Assembly (NCBI GenBank): GCA_944323755.1
Contig: CALUTR010000004.1
Coordinates: forward strand, 1-64,000
Direction: 5' to 3'
Length of the DNA: 64,000 nt
DNA from: an uncultured Helicobacteraceae bacterium
GTDB lineage: Bacteria; Campylobacterota; Campylobacteria; Campylobacterales; Helicobacteraceae
The notes below the pieces were generated by a model. The model saw only the letters and a list, made by a program, of their open reading frames with translations. It was not told where the DNA came from and did not search any database. The position numbers and the translations under genes are program-made. Positions 21,290 to 31,261 of this stretch are shown here, piece by piece (the first letter of the stretch is position 1; each line of letters starts with the position of its first letter).

Positions 21290-22265
21290 CCCTTATATCT
21301 AGCACCTCATCATAAGCTTTATTTATATCATTACTATTTACTACAAAATCATAATTACTCTTTTTATATTTCAAATCATAGTATTTCACTAGCAATAATT
21401 CAGCGACTTTTTTTAATTCATTATTGTTGAATGCATTTATTATCTCATCTTTTATGTCTTTTTTAATATATGCAGAAATTTTATTCATTGTATTTATAAA
21501 ATCATTTTGATTGATATTTTTGTATAGATTGTAGATTCTCTCTATCCTATGCTCTAGATCACAAGTTATTAAGATTTTTTTAGCATTTTGATAAGCATTA
21601 TAAAGTGTATTTGGAATGATTATATCACCTAGCTTTTTTGACTCATTTTCTATTAGTAGAATCCCTTGTTTATTTATAAGATTTGAATAAAGCATATTTT
21701 GAAACATCTTTACACTTGGAGTTTTTTTGTTTGTTATATCGCTAGAGATGAAGCCAAAGCTTGATCCAAAATGATTACATAAATTTTCTAAATCTATACT
21801 CCAAGATTCTGCTTTTTTTATCAATTCGCTTTTTCCACAACCAGTGTTCCCACAAAGTGTCAAAAATGTCCTATTTATAGGGTTATTTAGATAATTTAGC
21901 ACAATATTTCTATATGATTTATAGCCACCATCAAGTCTTTTTACTCTAAGCTTTAATGATATTAAAACACTATATAAACTAAGGCTTCTATTTCCACCTC
22001 TAGCGCAATAAATTAGAATCTTATTTTTGTGATTTAATAAATTTTTATTATCATCTAAAATATTTGCGATATTTCTACACGCTAAGCTAGCACCCAAAAA
22101 ATTCGCTTCTATTGGATTTTGTTTATATAGAGTTCCGATTTTTTTGTATTCATCATCATTAAAAATAGGCAGATTTATTGCATTTGGTATATGCGAGTGG
22201 CTAAACTCACTAGGGCTTCTTACATCAATGATAATATCTTCGATTAATTCTCTTTGATTTTCCAA
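21273..22265 (-). CDS. mnmH: tRNA 2-selenouridine synthase MnmH (SelU/YbbB)
   Basis: A 330-residue fusion of a rhodanese domain (about 8-125) and a P-loop domain. It converts 2-thiouridine at tRNA wobble position 34 to geranyl- and selenouridine derivatives using selenophosphate. The catalytic rhodanese Cys87 is in IYCARGGNRS, and the P-loop GNTGCGKS is at 139-146. The segment SLACRNIANILDD and the N-terminal IIDVRSPSEFSHSHIPNAINLP are family-typical. It overlaps the end of pyrC by 22 bases, so it is translationally coupled. It implies selenium metabolism (selD) elsewhere in the genome. Confidence 0.92.
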   Translation of the reverse strand: MENQRELIEDIIIDVRSPSEFSHSHIPNAINLPIFNDDEYKKIGTLYKQNPIEANFLGASLACRNIANILDDNKNLLNHKNKILIYCARGGNRSLSLYSVLISLKLRVKRLDGGYKSYRNIVLNYLNNPINRTFLTLCGNTGCGKSELIKKAESWSIDLENLCNHFGSSFGFISSDITNKKTPSVKMFQNMLYSNLINKQGILLIENESKKLGDIIIPNTLYNAYQNAKKILITCDLEHRIERIYNLYKNINQNDFINTMNKISAYIKKDIKDEIINAFNNNELKKVAELLLVKYYDLKYKKSNYDFVVNSNDINKAYDEVLDIRDTIYS

Positions 22266-23272
22266 CTCAACTCTTCATTTGCTAAAAATGGAATAATGCA
22301 ATCATTATCTATTTTAATAGAATCTTGGATTCTAGATGTTTCTTTTATTAGAGTGATTTTTTTGTTTGGGATATTTTTTAGGTCATAGATTTTCATCGCA
22401 TTATCACTTATGAATTTTTGTAGATTGTCTAATTTATTATATTTTTCGAAAATCTCGCATAATTTAGGCAGCAATATCGGAGCAGAAAATATCCCAGCAG
22501 CACCATTTTGTTTTAATTTATTAGATTGTAAATGTGGAGCAGAATCTGAACCAAAGCTTACTTTTTCATCGCCACTTAATGCTAACTCAAGCAGTGCATT
22601 TCTATCTTTTGGTGTTTTTAATATAGGTTTGCAAAAATGATGTGGATTTAGCCCTTTTCCTAACACATCATCAAGACTCATTGTGATATGATGCAAAGTG
22701 ATTGTCGCAAATAGATTATTGTATTTATGTAGCAAATCAATGCTTCTTCTATCACTTAAATGTTCCATTATTATTTTTAATTTTGGAAAATTTATTGCTA
22801 TTTGTTTAAAAATTTCACCAAACTCAAACTCTCTATCTAAACTAAAGCCATTAGTTTCTCCGTGTATTGAGAGTATGAAATCAAAATTTTCTGCAATCTC
22901 AAAAATCTCTAAAGTTTTTTGATCTAATATTTCTTCAACCCCATTTTCGCTACCTGTAGTGGCACCTTTTGGATATAGTTTTAATATTTTTATACCAGCT
23001 TTTTTTGCTTTTATGAGTTCATCTTTTGTGAGACTCTCATTTATATACATACTCATAATAGGAGTAAAATCATCACAATTCAAGCTATTTGCAAGGCTTT
23101 GTATTTCTTTTTTATAATTTAATACCTTATTAGTATCAGTAAGTGGAATCTTTAGATTTGGCATAGCAAGACAAGCACTAAAATACTTTGCACTAAATGC
23201 CAGCACACTTTTTAGTATCTCACCTTCTCTTAGATGAATGTGCATATCAAGCGGATTTTGTAATGTAATCAT
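22244..23272 (-). CDS. pyrC: Dihydroorotase
   Basis: A 342-residue class II dihydroorotase, which closes carbamoyl-aspartate to dihydroorotate in pyrimidine synthesis. The metal-binding HIH motif is at residues 11-13 (LDMHIHLREG). Further ligands and substrate residues lie in YPKGATTGSENGV, ILSIHGETNG, IIMEHLSDR, TLHHITMSLDD and FGSDSAPH. Length equals the E. coli enzyme group. It lies 3 bases after the phosphomannomutase gene and overlaps mnmH. Confidence 0.96.
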   Translation of the reverse strand: MITLQNPLDMHIHLREGEILKSVLAFSAKYFSACLAMPNLKIPLTDTNKVLNYKKEIQSLANSLNCDDFTPIMSMYINESLTKDELIKAKKAGIKILKLYPKGATTGSENGVEEILDQKTLEIFEIAENFDFILSIHGETNGFSLDREFEFGEIFKQIAINFPKLKIIMEHLSDRRSIDLLHKYNNLFATITLHHITMSLDDVLGKGLNPHHFCKPILKTPKDRNALLELALSGDEKVSFGSDSAPHLQSNKLKQNGAAGIFSAPILLPKLCEIFEKYNKLDNLQKFISDNAMKIYDLKNIPNKKITLIKETSRIQDSIKIDNDCIIPFLANEELSWKIKEN

Positions 23273-23275
23273 AAT

Positions 23276-24652
23276 TTAATCCTTCAATAAATTAAGCATC
23301 TTTTGTTTGTATAGATCAGCTAATTCTTTTGTTTTTGCTTCAAATCTAGTAACTAGTATCGGTGTTGTATTGCTAGCTCTAATCAAGCCCCAGCCATTTT
23401 CAAATACAACTCTAAGTCCATCTATAGTGATAATATCTATTATTTTTGGAAAATCACTTGGTGGATTCTGTAATTTTTGTGCTAGGTTTTCTATAGCTTT
23501 AAATTTCTCTTCCTCGCTTGATTTTACCTTCTCTTCCGGTGTTGAATACATTTGTGGTAGATTTTTTATTGTGTTTTCTACTTCTTTAATATCAGAATCT
23601 AAAAATAGCTCTAATGCCCTAAGAGATGAATATATCGCATCATCATATCCGAAATATCTATCATTGAAAAATATATGACCACTCATTTCTGCCGCAAGAT
23701 GCGCATTTGTCTCTTTTAATTTCACTTTTAGATTGCTATGTCCTGTTTTATACATTATTGCTTTGCCAATTTTATTAATCTCATCATACATAATCATTGA
23801 GCATTTTACTTCACCAATGATTATAGGTTTTAATCCATTCTCTAGCATCTTTTTGGCAAACAAAATAGCAAGTTCATCACCTTTGAATGAATAATTTTCG
23901 CTAAGTAAAGCCAATCTATCTGCATCGCCATCAAATGCGATACCAATTTTTATATCATTTTCTTTCATCGCTTTTTTTAAATCACATAGATTCTCTTCGA
24001 CACTTGGATCTGGGTGATGATTTGGGAAATTCCCATCTGGATTTGTATAAAGTCCCATAAAATCGATATTTAAATTTTTTAATACATTTGTCATCGCAAG
24101 TCCTGCGACACCATTCCCGCAATCTATTGCCACTTTATATTTAAAATTTTTAAGATTATTGAAATGTTTAGTTAGGAAGCTTATATATTCATCTAGCGCA
24201 TCGATGTTTTTGATATTTTTATCATATTCTTGAAAATGATGAATTTTAGATTCTACTTCTTTGCCTATTTTTTTAATATCCTCTCCATAGAATGGTTCTT
24301 TTAGCATTGTGATTTTAAAGCCATTGTATTCTGGAGGATTATGTGATCCTGTTATCATTATGCTTGCATCAATATTATTTGCGTTTTTAAATTTGTGGTA
24401 TAGGCTAAAATAAGCCACAGGAGTTGGAATCATTCCCATAAAATATATATTTACACCTTCTGAGGCTATGCCATTACTTAGATATTCAAATAAATTTGGA
24501 CTATGGATTCTCGCATCATAGCCAATTGCTATATTTGTTCCACCTCTTTTTTTTAATTCTATTGCTAAATATTTCCCAATACTAAAAACTACATCTTTTG
24601 TTAGATCTTTGTTGTATATTCCTCGTATATCATATTCTCTAAAAATGCTCAT
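23276..24652 (-). CDS. manB: Phosphomannomutase/phosphoglucomutase (AlgC/ManB type)
   Basis: A 458-residue alpha-D-phosphohexomutase interconverting hexose 1- and 6-phosphates for sugar nucleotide supply (LPS, glycans). The catalytic phosphoserine is Ser103 in TGSHNPPEYNG; the metal loop is DGDADR (about 243-248). The C-terminal phosphate-binding loop RASNTTPILVTRFEA and substrate loop GEVKC and AAEMSGH are clear. Mannose- and glucose-specific members cannot be separated by eye, so the symbol is provisional. First gene of the minus-strand unit with pyrC and mnmH. Confidence 0.9.
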   Translation of the reverse strand: MSIFREYDIRGIYNKDLTKDVVFSIGKYLAIELKKRGGTNIAIGYDARIHSPNLFEYLSNGIASEGVNIYFMGMIPTPVAYFSLYHKFKNANNIDASIMITGSHNPPEYNGFKITMLKEPFYGEDIKKIGKEVESKIHHFQEYDKNIKNIDALDEYISFLTKHFNNLKNFKYKVAIDCGNGVAGLAMTNVLKNLNIDFMGLYTNPDGNFPNHHPDPSVEENLCDLKKAMKENDIKIGIAFDGDADRLALLSENYSFKGDELAILFAKKMLENGLKPIIIGEVKCSMIMYDEINKIGKAIMYKTGHSNLKVKLKETNAHLAAEMSGHIFFNDRYFGYDDAIYSSLRALELFLDSDIKEVENTIKNLPQMYSTPEEKVKSSEEEKFKAIENLAQKLQNPPSDFPKIIDIITIDGLRVVFENGWGLIRASNTTPILVTRFEAKTKELADLYKQKMLNLLKD

Positions 24653-24772
24653 TATTGACCTTATATAAATAAAATTTTAAAAATTATATAGAAATATTTT
24701 AAAGCATTGATTAATGAAATATTCTTATTTAAATTGTTTGCATTTATAAATTAGTATTTAGTATTTCTTAGG

Positions 24773-24778
24773 TAAAAT
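24773..24778 (+). promoter_or_regulatory. candidate -10 element for hisC-flagellar operon
   Basis: TAAAAT in TTCTTAGGTAAAATTATTG, 35 bases before the chosen hisC start. It could drive the whole hisC-fliF-fliG-fliH-dxs series, since no other clear promoter is seen between those genes. Confidence 0.45.
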
Positions 24779-24813
24779 TATTGCTATTTTTTACTTTTTG
24801 GAGAACTTTTAAA

Positions 24814-25914
24814 ATGGGGTTTAAAAAACATCTATCCTCGCTTAAATCATATGAGGCTGGTAAGCCTATAGAGCTTGTGATTAGAGACTATGGAATAAGG
24901 GAAAAAGACATAATAAAATTAGCTAGCAATGAGAATCCTCTTGGAGTTTCTAAAAAAGTTATAAAAACTATAAAAAAAGAAGCAAAAAATTCATATAGAT
25001 ATCCAGATGATTCTATGTTTGAATTAAAGAAATCATTAGCTAAAAAATACAATATAGATTCCAAAAATATCATAATAGGGCAGGGTAGTGATCAGATTAT
25101 TGAGTTATTAATCAAGGCTACAGCAAATAAGGGTGATAAAATACTAACAAGTGCTTTAACATTTGCTATGTATGGGATTTATGCATCACATAATCAAGTA
25201 GAAATAATAAAAACAAAAGATGGTGTTCATAATGCAGATCAATTCATAGAGGAATACAAAAAGTCAAAACCAAATTTAGTGTTTTTGTGTTTACCAAATA
25301 ATCCTCTTGGTGATTGTTTAGATAGAGATGAGGTTTTTAGAATTTTGGATACTATTTCAAGCGATACTATAGTTGCACTTGATTGCGCTTATGGAGAATT
25401 TGCCGCATATAGAAACAAAAATAAAGAAATAAAGCCAAAAGAAATAATCAATAAATATAAAAATTGTATTTATCTTGGCACATTCTCAAAACTCTATGGT
25501 TTAGGTGGGCTTAGAGTTGGATATGGTATTGCAGATTCTAAATTTATAGATTTGTTATCAAGGATTAGACCCCCATTTAATATTACAAATATTTCTTTGA
25601 AAGCAGCAGTTACTTCGCTTGAAGATTCTGATTTTATTAAGGATACTCTTAAAAATAATTTTAAAGAAATGGAAGCGTATAAAGATTTCGCCAAAAATAA
25701 AAATATAAACTTCATAGAATCTTATACAAATTTTATTACATTTATATTGCCAAAAAATGTAGATTCTAGTGGTTTATGTGAGTATCTTTTAAAACATGGT
25801 GTAATAATTAGAGATTTGAAATCATATAAAATCAACGCAGTAAGAATTACAATAGGTACAAAAAAGCAAAACAAAATAGTTCTAAGATTAATAGATAAAT
25901 ATTTAAAAAGGTAA
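24814..25914 (+). CDS. hisC: Histidinol-phosphate aminotransferase
   Basis: A 366-residue fold-type I PLP aminotransferase of histidine synthesis. Motifs are LASNENPLGVS, YRYPDDSMFELKKSLA, IIGQGSDQIIELL, FLCLPNNPLGDCL, the PLP-contacting LDCAYGEF, and the Schiff-base lysine in GTFSKLYGLGGLRVGYG. The start is the ATG at 24814, preceded by TTTTGGAGAAC; an upstream TTG in frame has no ribosome site. It sits 3 bases before fliF, an arrangement linking amino-acid and flagellar genes in one transcript. Confidence 0.94.
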   Translation: MGFKKHLSSLKSYEAGKPIELVIRDYGIREKDIIKLASNENPLGVSKKVIKTIKKEAKNSYRYPDDSMFELKKSLAKKYNIDSKNIIIGQGSDQIIELLIKATANKGDKILTSALTFAMYGIYASHNQVEIIKTKDGVHNADQFIEEYKKSKPNLVFLCLPNNPLGDCLDRDEVFRILDTISSDTIVALDCAYGEFAAYRNKNKEIKPKEIINKYKNCIYLGTFSKLYGLGGLRVGYGIADSKFIDLLSRIRPPFNITNISLKAAVTSLEDSDFIKDTLKNNFKEMEAYKDFAKNKNINFIESYTNFITFILPKNVDSSGLCEYLLKHGVIIRDLKSYKINAVRITIGTKKQNKIVLRLIDKYLKR

Positions 25915-25917
25915 CAA

Positions 25918-27612
25918 TTGGATATAAAGGGCTTATTTAATCAGCTCATACGGCTATATGAGAGACTAAACAAACGACAAAAAATAGTCATAATAGGTGG
26001 TATTGTTGTTGTTGTATTGTTTCTTTCATATTTTGTTGTATTTTCTATAAATCAAAGGAATGAAAATAGCAATTATGGCGTTCTTTTTGATGGATTGACC
26101 CCAAGTGATAATGCTTTAGTGATACAGCATTTACAAAGCAATAATATTCCTTATAAAATCCCAAAAGAAGATACGATTTTAGTCCCAAAAGATGTGGTAT
26201 ACGAGCAAAGGATAGCCTTAAGCAGTAATGGAATTCCAAAAAATAGCAAGGTTGGTTTTGAAATATTTAATGAGCAATCTTTTGGAATGACAGAATTCGA
26301 ACAACAAGTAAGACTTCTAAGGGCTACTGAGGGTGAATTATCAAGGACTATAGAGAGTTTAAAGCCAATAGAGCGTGCCACTGTTCATATAGCATTACCA
26401 AAAGATAGTGTCTTTGTTAGCCAAGAAGTGCTTCCAACGGCTTCTGTTGCATTAGAGATTCGCCCAAATATGTATTTATCACCATCGCAAATAGATGGTA
26501 TAAAAAATCTCGTTTCATCTGCTGTATCAAAGCTTACTAAAGAAAATGTAACTATTGTTAATCAAAATGGTGAAACTTTAGGTTCTGATAATGAAAATGT
26601 AGTTAATACAACGATGATAAATACTCAATTAAAATACAAAAATAATTATGAAAAGATTCTAGAAGATAAAATTTTAGATGTATTATCGCCTGTTGTAGGA
26701 GGCAAGAATAGAGTAGTAGCAAAAGTTACAGCGGAATTTGATTTTTCACAAAAGAAAAGCACACAAGAATTATTTGATCCAAACAATGTAGTAAGGAGTC
26801 AGCAGAATCTTGAAGAAAGAAGACAAGGTTTAAGAGAGCCAGAGATAGGTGGTGTTCCAGGTGCAGTTAGCAATATAGGACCTGTTCAAGGTCTAGATTC
26901 TTTAGATTCTAAAGAGTTGTATGAAAAAAACCAAACAACAACAAACTATGAAATAAGCAAAACTGTATCCGAAATAAAAGGTGAATTTGGGACTTTAAAG
27001 AGGTTGAGTGCTGCTGTTGTAGTTGATGGAAGCTATGAATTGATAAATGAAGATGGTATAGAGAGAATGAAGTATATTCCAATTAGCACTGAAAAAATGA
27101 ATGAAATTAATAATCTAGTAAAACAGGCGATTGGATTTTCACAGACTAGGGGTGATGAAGTTAGCGTTAGTAATTTTGAGCTAAATTCAACTACAAATAC
27201 ATACAAACCAAAAACTGCATTAGAGAAGATTATTTCTATGTTAAATCCGCTTATGCCGCTTTTGAAGTATATACTTGTTGCAATTATTATCTTTATTTTT
27301 TATAAAAAAATTATTGCACCATTTGCAGAGAGAATGCTCGAAGTATCAGATGATGCTGAAGATGATGTTGAATCTCTACTTAAAATCGATGATAGCGAAG
27401 AAGATAGCAATAAACTAAATGATATGAGAAAGAGGATCGAGAATCAGCTTGGGCTTGGTAGCTTTAATGAAGATGAGATTAAATATGATGTATTGTTAGA
27501 AAAAATAAAGACTATGGTATCAGAAAATCCAAGTGAAGTTGCAAGTTTGTTTCAAACTTTAATTCACGATGAATTAGGCATAGAAGAAGTTAATAATAAA
27601 AAAGGAGAATAA
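25918..27612 (+). CDS. fliF: Flagellar MS-ring protein FliF
   Basis: A 564-residue inner-membrane protein forming the flagellar MS ring that houses the export gate and mounts the rotor. TM1 is at about 22-45, TM2 at about 440-465. Between them are ring-building motifs, including GVLFDGLTPSDNALVIQHL and SLKPIERATVHIALPKDSVF. The C-terminal cytoplasmic tail (LLEKIKTMVSENPSEVASLFQTLI) is the FliG-binding segment. The start is TTG with AAGGTAA upstream. It is followed directly by fliG. Confidence 0.96.
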   Translation: MDIKGLFNQLIRLYERLNKRQKIVIIGGIVVVVLFLSYFVVFSINQRNENSNYGVLFDGLTPSDNALVIQHLQSNNIPYKIPKEDTILVPKDVVYEQRIALSSNGIPKNSKVGFEIFNEQSFGMTEFEQQVRLLRATEGELSRTIESLKPIERATVHIALPKDSVFVSQEVLPTASVALEIRPNMYLSPSQIDGIKNLVSSAVSKLTKENVTIVNQNGETLGSDNENVVNTTMINTQLKYKNNYEKILEDKILDVLSPVVGGKNRVVAKVTAEFDFSQKKSTQELFDPNNVVRSQQNLEERRQGLREPEIGGVPGAVSNIGPVQGLDSLDSKELYEKNQTTTNYEISKTVSEIKGEFGTLKRLSAAVVVDGSYELINEDGIERMKYIPISTEKMNEINNLVKQAIGFSQTRGDEVSVSNFELNSTTNTYKPKTALEKIISMLNPLMPLLKYILVAIIIFIFYKKIIAPFAERMLEVSDDAEDDVESLLKIDDSEEDSNKLNDMRKRIENQLGLGSFNEDEIKYDVLLEKIKTMVSENPSEVASLFQTLIHDELGIEEVNNKKGE

Positions 27613-28644
27613 ATGGCATTCAATCTAACACCAAAGCAGCGTGCTCAATATGATGAATTCTCCATGGCAGAAAAAATTGCAATTTTATTAATTCAATTAG
27701 GTGATGGGATCACAGGTGATGTTTTTACTCATTTGGATATAGATTCAATTACAGAAATTTCAAAATATATAGCGCAAATGAAAGGCACAGATAAGGTTAT
27801 TGGTGCAGCGATACTAGAAGAGTTCTATGCGATTTTTCAATCAAATCAATACATCAATAGCGGTGGTTTTGAATATGCAAAAGAATTGTTATATCGCGTT
27901 CTTGGTCCAGAAGAAGCTAAAAAAGTGCTTGATAAATTATCAAAGCAAATGCAGACTGCTCAAAACTTCTCATATTTATCAAAAGTTAGACCTCAACAGC
28001 TTGCAGAATTTATAGCAGGTGAGCATCCGCAGGCTATCGCATTGATCTTAGCGCATATGGATCCAAATAGTGCTGCAGAAACTTTGAGTTACTTTTCTGA
28101 TAATCAAAGGGCAGATGTTGCAATAAGGATGGCTTCTTTAGGGGATATAGCACCGCCTATTGTAAAGAGAGTTTCAGCAGTATTGGAAAATCAACTAGAT
28201 TCTCTTACTAGTTATAAAGTTGAAGTTGGTGGTCCAAGGGCTGTTGCAGAGATATTTAATCGTTTAGGACAAAAGGCGGCTAAAACAACGATAGCGCATA
28301 TTGAGCAAATTGATGAACAGCTAGCTGCTAAGATTAAAGAAATGATGTTTACATTTGAGGATATTATCAAGCTTGATAATGGAGCAATTAAGGAGATTCT
28401 TAAAAATGTTGATAAAAAAGATTTAACATTAGCATTAAAATCAGCTCCAGAGGAATTAAAGCAGAAATTCTTATCAAATATGAGTCAAAGAGCAGGCGAG
28501 CAGTTCATAGAAGAATTACAGTATTTGGGTGTTGTCAAAGTTAGAGATGTTGAAAATGCACAAAGAAAAGTTGTCGAGCTTGTTCAGACATTGTCAGAGC
28601 AAGGCACAATACAAATAGGCGAGGAAGATGATGTTGTTGAATAG
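27613..28644 (+). CDS. fliG: Flagellar rotor switch protein FliG
   Basis: A 343-residue switch protein that joins FliF to the C ring and interacts with the stator. The N-terminal domain binds FliF. The middle domain has the EHPQAIALIL motif (about 137-146) and PPIVKRVSAVLENQL. The C-terminal torque domain shows the charged helix with MMFTFEDIIKLDN. RBS AAAGGAGAAT. No gap from fliF, and 17 bases of overlap with fliH, so translation of the three is coupled. Confidence 0.97.
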   Translation: MAFNLTPKQRAQYDEFSMAEKIAILLIQLGDGITGDVFTHLDIDSITEISKYIAQMKGTDKVIGAAILEEFYAIFQSNQYINSGGFEYAKELLYRVLGPEEAKKVLDKLSKQMQTAQNFSYLSKVRPQQLAEFIAGEHPQAIALILAHMDPNSAAETLSYFSDNQRADVAIRMASLGDIAPPIVKRVSAVLENQLDSLTSYKVEVGGPRAVAEIFNRLGQKAAKTTIAHIEQIDEQLAAKIKEMMFTFEDIIKLDNGAIKEILKNVDKKDLTLALKSAPEELKQKFLSNMSQRAGEQFIEELQYLGVVKVRDVENAQRKVVELVQTLSEQGTIQIGEEDDVVE

Positions 28645-29413
28645 TAATGATAAAAGCATTATTTCTTCTCAAGAGTTAAATAGACATAATATGGCTAGAT
28701 ATGAGTTTAAAAAATTAAATTTAGATGAAATGCAAGAAATAAATACACAAAAAAAGGTTGAGATAGAAGAAAATATCCCTACACAAAGTCAAGTATCAAT
28801 GATACAAAGTAGCATAGAAAAAGATCTAATAGAAAAGCTTTTAGCAAAAAGTGATGATTTATCAAATTCACTAAATAATTTTCAAATCCAGTTTGATAAA
28901 TTGCAATCTCAAATAGGCGAGAAAGAAAAGGTTGCAAGAGAGGAGGGCTTTAAAGAGGGTGAATTAAAAGCAAAGCTAAGTTTTCAAGATGAACTAGAAA
29001 GAGAAAAAGAAAGAATTACAAAATCAGTTGTAACGCTAAATGAAACAATAGATAACATAAAAAAACAAATAACAAAGCTAGAATCTGAGTTAAGTTCTAT
29101 TGCGCTTGATATTGCAAAAGAAGTAATAATAAAAGAAGTCGATGAAAATAGCTCAAAAATTGCAGCTTTAATTAGCAGAGAGTTGTTGCAATCAATGAGT
29201 ATGAATCTCAATATGATAATTAGGGTTAATCCTGTAGATTTTGATTACTTGAATAATCTTTTTAAAAATAATCAAAATATCAAAATTAAAAGTGATGATG
29301 CGATTCAAAAGGGTGGGGTTGTGATAATTAGCGATAATGGCAATGTAGATGGTAATGTGATGTCAAGATATCAGATTCTAAAACAAAGTGTGTTGGAAAA
29401 CTTTAGAAGTTGA
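28628..29413 (+). CDS. fliH: Flagellar export regulator FliH
   Basis: A 261-residue FliH-type protein that dimerises with the flagellar export ATPase FliI and ties it to the C ring. The middle third is coiled coil (about 85-165), including the EEGFKEGELKAKLSFQDELE segment. The C-terminal domain (about 165-261: SIALDIAKEVIIKEVDE, VNPVDFDYL, GGVVIISDNGNVDGNV) is the conserved FliI-binding portion related to ATP-synthase delta. Position after fliG confirms the call. Sequence is divergent, as usual. Confidence 0.92.
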   Translation: MMLLNSNDKSIISSQELNRHNMARYEFKKLNLDEMQEINTQKKVEIEENIPTQSQVSMIQSSIEKDLIEKLLAKSDDLSNSLNNFQIQFDKLQSQIGEKEKVAREEGFKEGELKAKLSFQDELEREKERITKSVVTLNETIDNIKKQITKLESELSSIALDIAKEVIIKEVDENSSKIAALISRELLQSMSMNLNMIIRVNPVDFDYLNNLFKNNQNIKIKSDDAIQKGGVVIISDNGNVDGNVMSRYQILKQSVLENFRS

Positions 29414-29434
29414 ATATTGTAAAGCGGGATTTTA

Positions 29435-31261
29435 ATGATTGATCTAAAAAGTATGAATATAGATGAGTTATACGCTCAAGCAAGGGGTATTAGAAGTAGA
29501 ATCATAGAAATTGTTAGCAAAAATGGTGGGCATTTGAGTTCGAATCTAGGTAGTGTTGAGCTTATAATCGCTATGCATTATGTGTTTGATTGTAACAAAG
29601 ATCCATTTATTTTTGATGTTAGTCATCAAGCATATGCGCATAAATTAATAACAGATAGATGGGATAGCTTTGATACTCTTCGTAAAATCAATGGTATAAG
29701 TGGTTTTACAAAGCCAAGTGAATCTAGCAGTGATTATTTTATTGCTGGGCATAGCTCTACTTCGCTTTCTCTTGGTGTTGGTGCAGCAAGGGCGATAAAA
29801 TTGAATAATGAAGATAGAATCCCTATTGTATTGATTGGTGATGGTGCTATGAGCGCAGGATTAGCATTTGAGGCTTTAGATGAGATTGGGGATATTAAAT
29901 ACCCAATGATTATTATATTAAATGATAATGAGATGAGTATAAGTAAACCAATAGGTGCGATTAGCAAATATCTATCTACTACAACTGCTACTAAAATGTA
30001 TCAAGGAATGAAAGGTGGTATAAAAAAGATTCTGCAGAATCTACCAGATAGTGCTATGTATATGGCTAAGAGATTTGAAGAGTCATTTAAGCTAATAACT
30101 CCTGGTATTTTATTTGAAGAATTAGGTCTAAACTATATAGGTCCAATAGATGGGCATAATATAAGTGAATTGATTAATATTTTTCAAAAAGCAAAGAATC
30201 TTAATTCCCCTGTTTTGATACACGCTCAAACTACGAAGGGCTATGGATATAAGATTGCTGAAGGAAAGTATGAAAAATGGCATAGCGTCCCTCCATTTTG
30301 TATAGATACAGGGATTCCTCTTAGTGCTCCAAAATCAAGCAATCCAACTAAAGTATTTGCAAATAAATTATTAGAACTTGCCAAAAAAGATGAGAAGATT
30401 GTTGGCGTAACTGCTGCTATGCCAAGTGGTACGGGAGTTGATTTGTTGATTGATAATTTACCAAATCGCTTTTTTGATGTGGCAATTGCAGAGGCTCACG
30501 CTACAACTTCAATGGCGGCTATGGCAAAAGAAGGATATAAGCCCTTTGTCGTTGTGTATTCTACATTTTTACAAAGAGCATTTGATAGTATTATACACGA
30601 TGTAAGCATTATGAATCTACCTGTGAAATTTGCTATTGATAGGGCAGGTATTGTTGGTGAAGATGGTGAAACTCATCAAGGTATGTTTGATATTTCTTAT
30701 TTAAATCTTATTCCAAATATGGTGATTTTTGCCCCAAGAGATGATGAAAGTTTAGAGTTATCAGTAGAGTTTGCCGCAAATTATAATTTATCTCCTGTAG
30801 CTTTTAGGTATCCAAGAGGCGGTTTTTTGCTGCCAAATAAAACATATCAAAATAAAGATTTTATACTTGGGAGAGCAGAAATACTGCATCAAGGAAGTGA
30901 AATTGCATTTTTAGGTTTTGGTAATGGTGTAGGAAGGGCTCATTTGGTAAATGAAATATTAGAGAATAAAGCTACATTGGTTGATTTAAGATTTGCTAAA
31001 CCACTTGATGTGGATTTAATAAAGAGCATTGCAAAAACTCACAAAAAGCTTTATATATTTAGTGATGGCGTAAAATTGGGTGGCATAGCGCAAAATATAA
31101 GCTCTATTTTGCTAGAAGATTCTATATTTATAAATGTGCGAAGTTTTGAGTTTGAAGATGATTTTATTCCGCATGGAAAAACTACAGAAATAGAAAAAAT
31201 GCTAAATCTTGATCCAGAGAGTATATCTAAAATAATAAAAGGAGAATTGCAAGAATTATGA
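29435..31261 (+). CDS. dxs: 1-deoxy-D-xylulose-5-phosphate synthase
   Basis: A 608-residue thiamine-diphosphate transketolase-fold enzyme condensing pyruvate and glyceraldehyde-3-phosphate at the start of the MEP isoprenoid pathway. Motifs are GGHLSSNLGSVEL, FDVSHQAYAHKL, the ThDP motif GDGAMSAGLAFEALDEIG with NDNEMSIS, and the C-terminal DRAGIVGEDGETHQGMFD. Length is typical. Its position directly after fliH is shared with H. pylori. Confidence 0.97.
   Translation: MIDLKSMNIDELYAQARGIRSRIIEIVSKNGGHLSSNLGSVELIIAMHYVFDCNKDPFIFDVSHQAYAHKLITDRWDSFDTLRKINGISGFTKPSESSSDYFIAGHSSTSLSLGVGAARAIKLNNEDRIPIVLIGDGAMSAGLAFEALDEIGDIKYPMIIILNDNEMSISKPIGAISKYLSTTTATKMYQGMKGGIKKILQNLPDSAMYMAKRFEESFKLITPGILFEELGLNYIGPIDGHNISELINIFQKAKNLNSPVLIHAQTTKGYGYKIAEGKYEKWHSVPPFCIDTGIPLSAPKSSNPTKVFANKLLELAKKDEKIVGVTAAMPSGTGVDLLIDNLPNRFFDVAIAEAHATTSMAAMAKEGYKPFVVVYSTFLQRAFDSIIHDVSIMNLPVKFAIDRAGIVGEDGETHQGMFDISYLNLIPNMVIFAPRDDESLELSVEFAANYNLSPVAFRYPRGGFLLPNKTYQNKDFILGRAEILHQGSEIAFLGFGNGVGRAHLVNEILENKATLVDLRFAKPLDVDLIKSIAKTHKKLYIFSDGVKLGGIAQNISSILLEDSIFINVRSFEFEDDFIPHGKTTEIEKMLNLDPESISKIIKGELQEL

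Noticed and set aside
24781..24813. Upstream TTG start extending hisC by 11 residues
   Set aside because: The extension covers the ribosome site TTTTGGAG of the downstream ATG and does not look like HisC.
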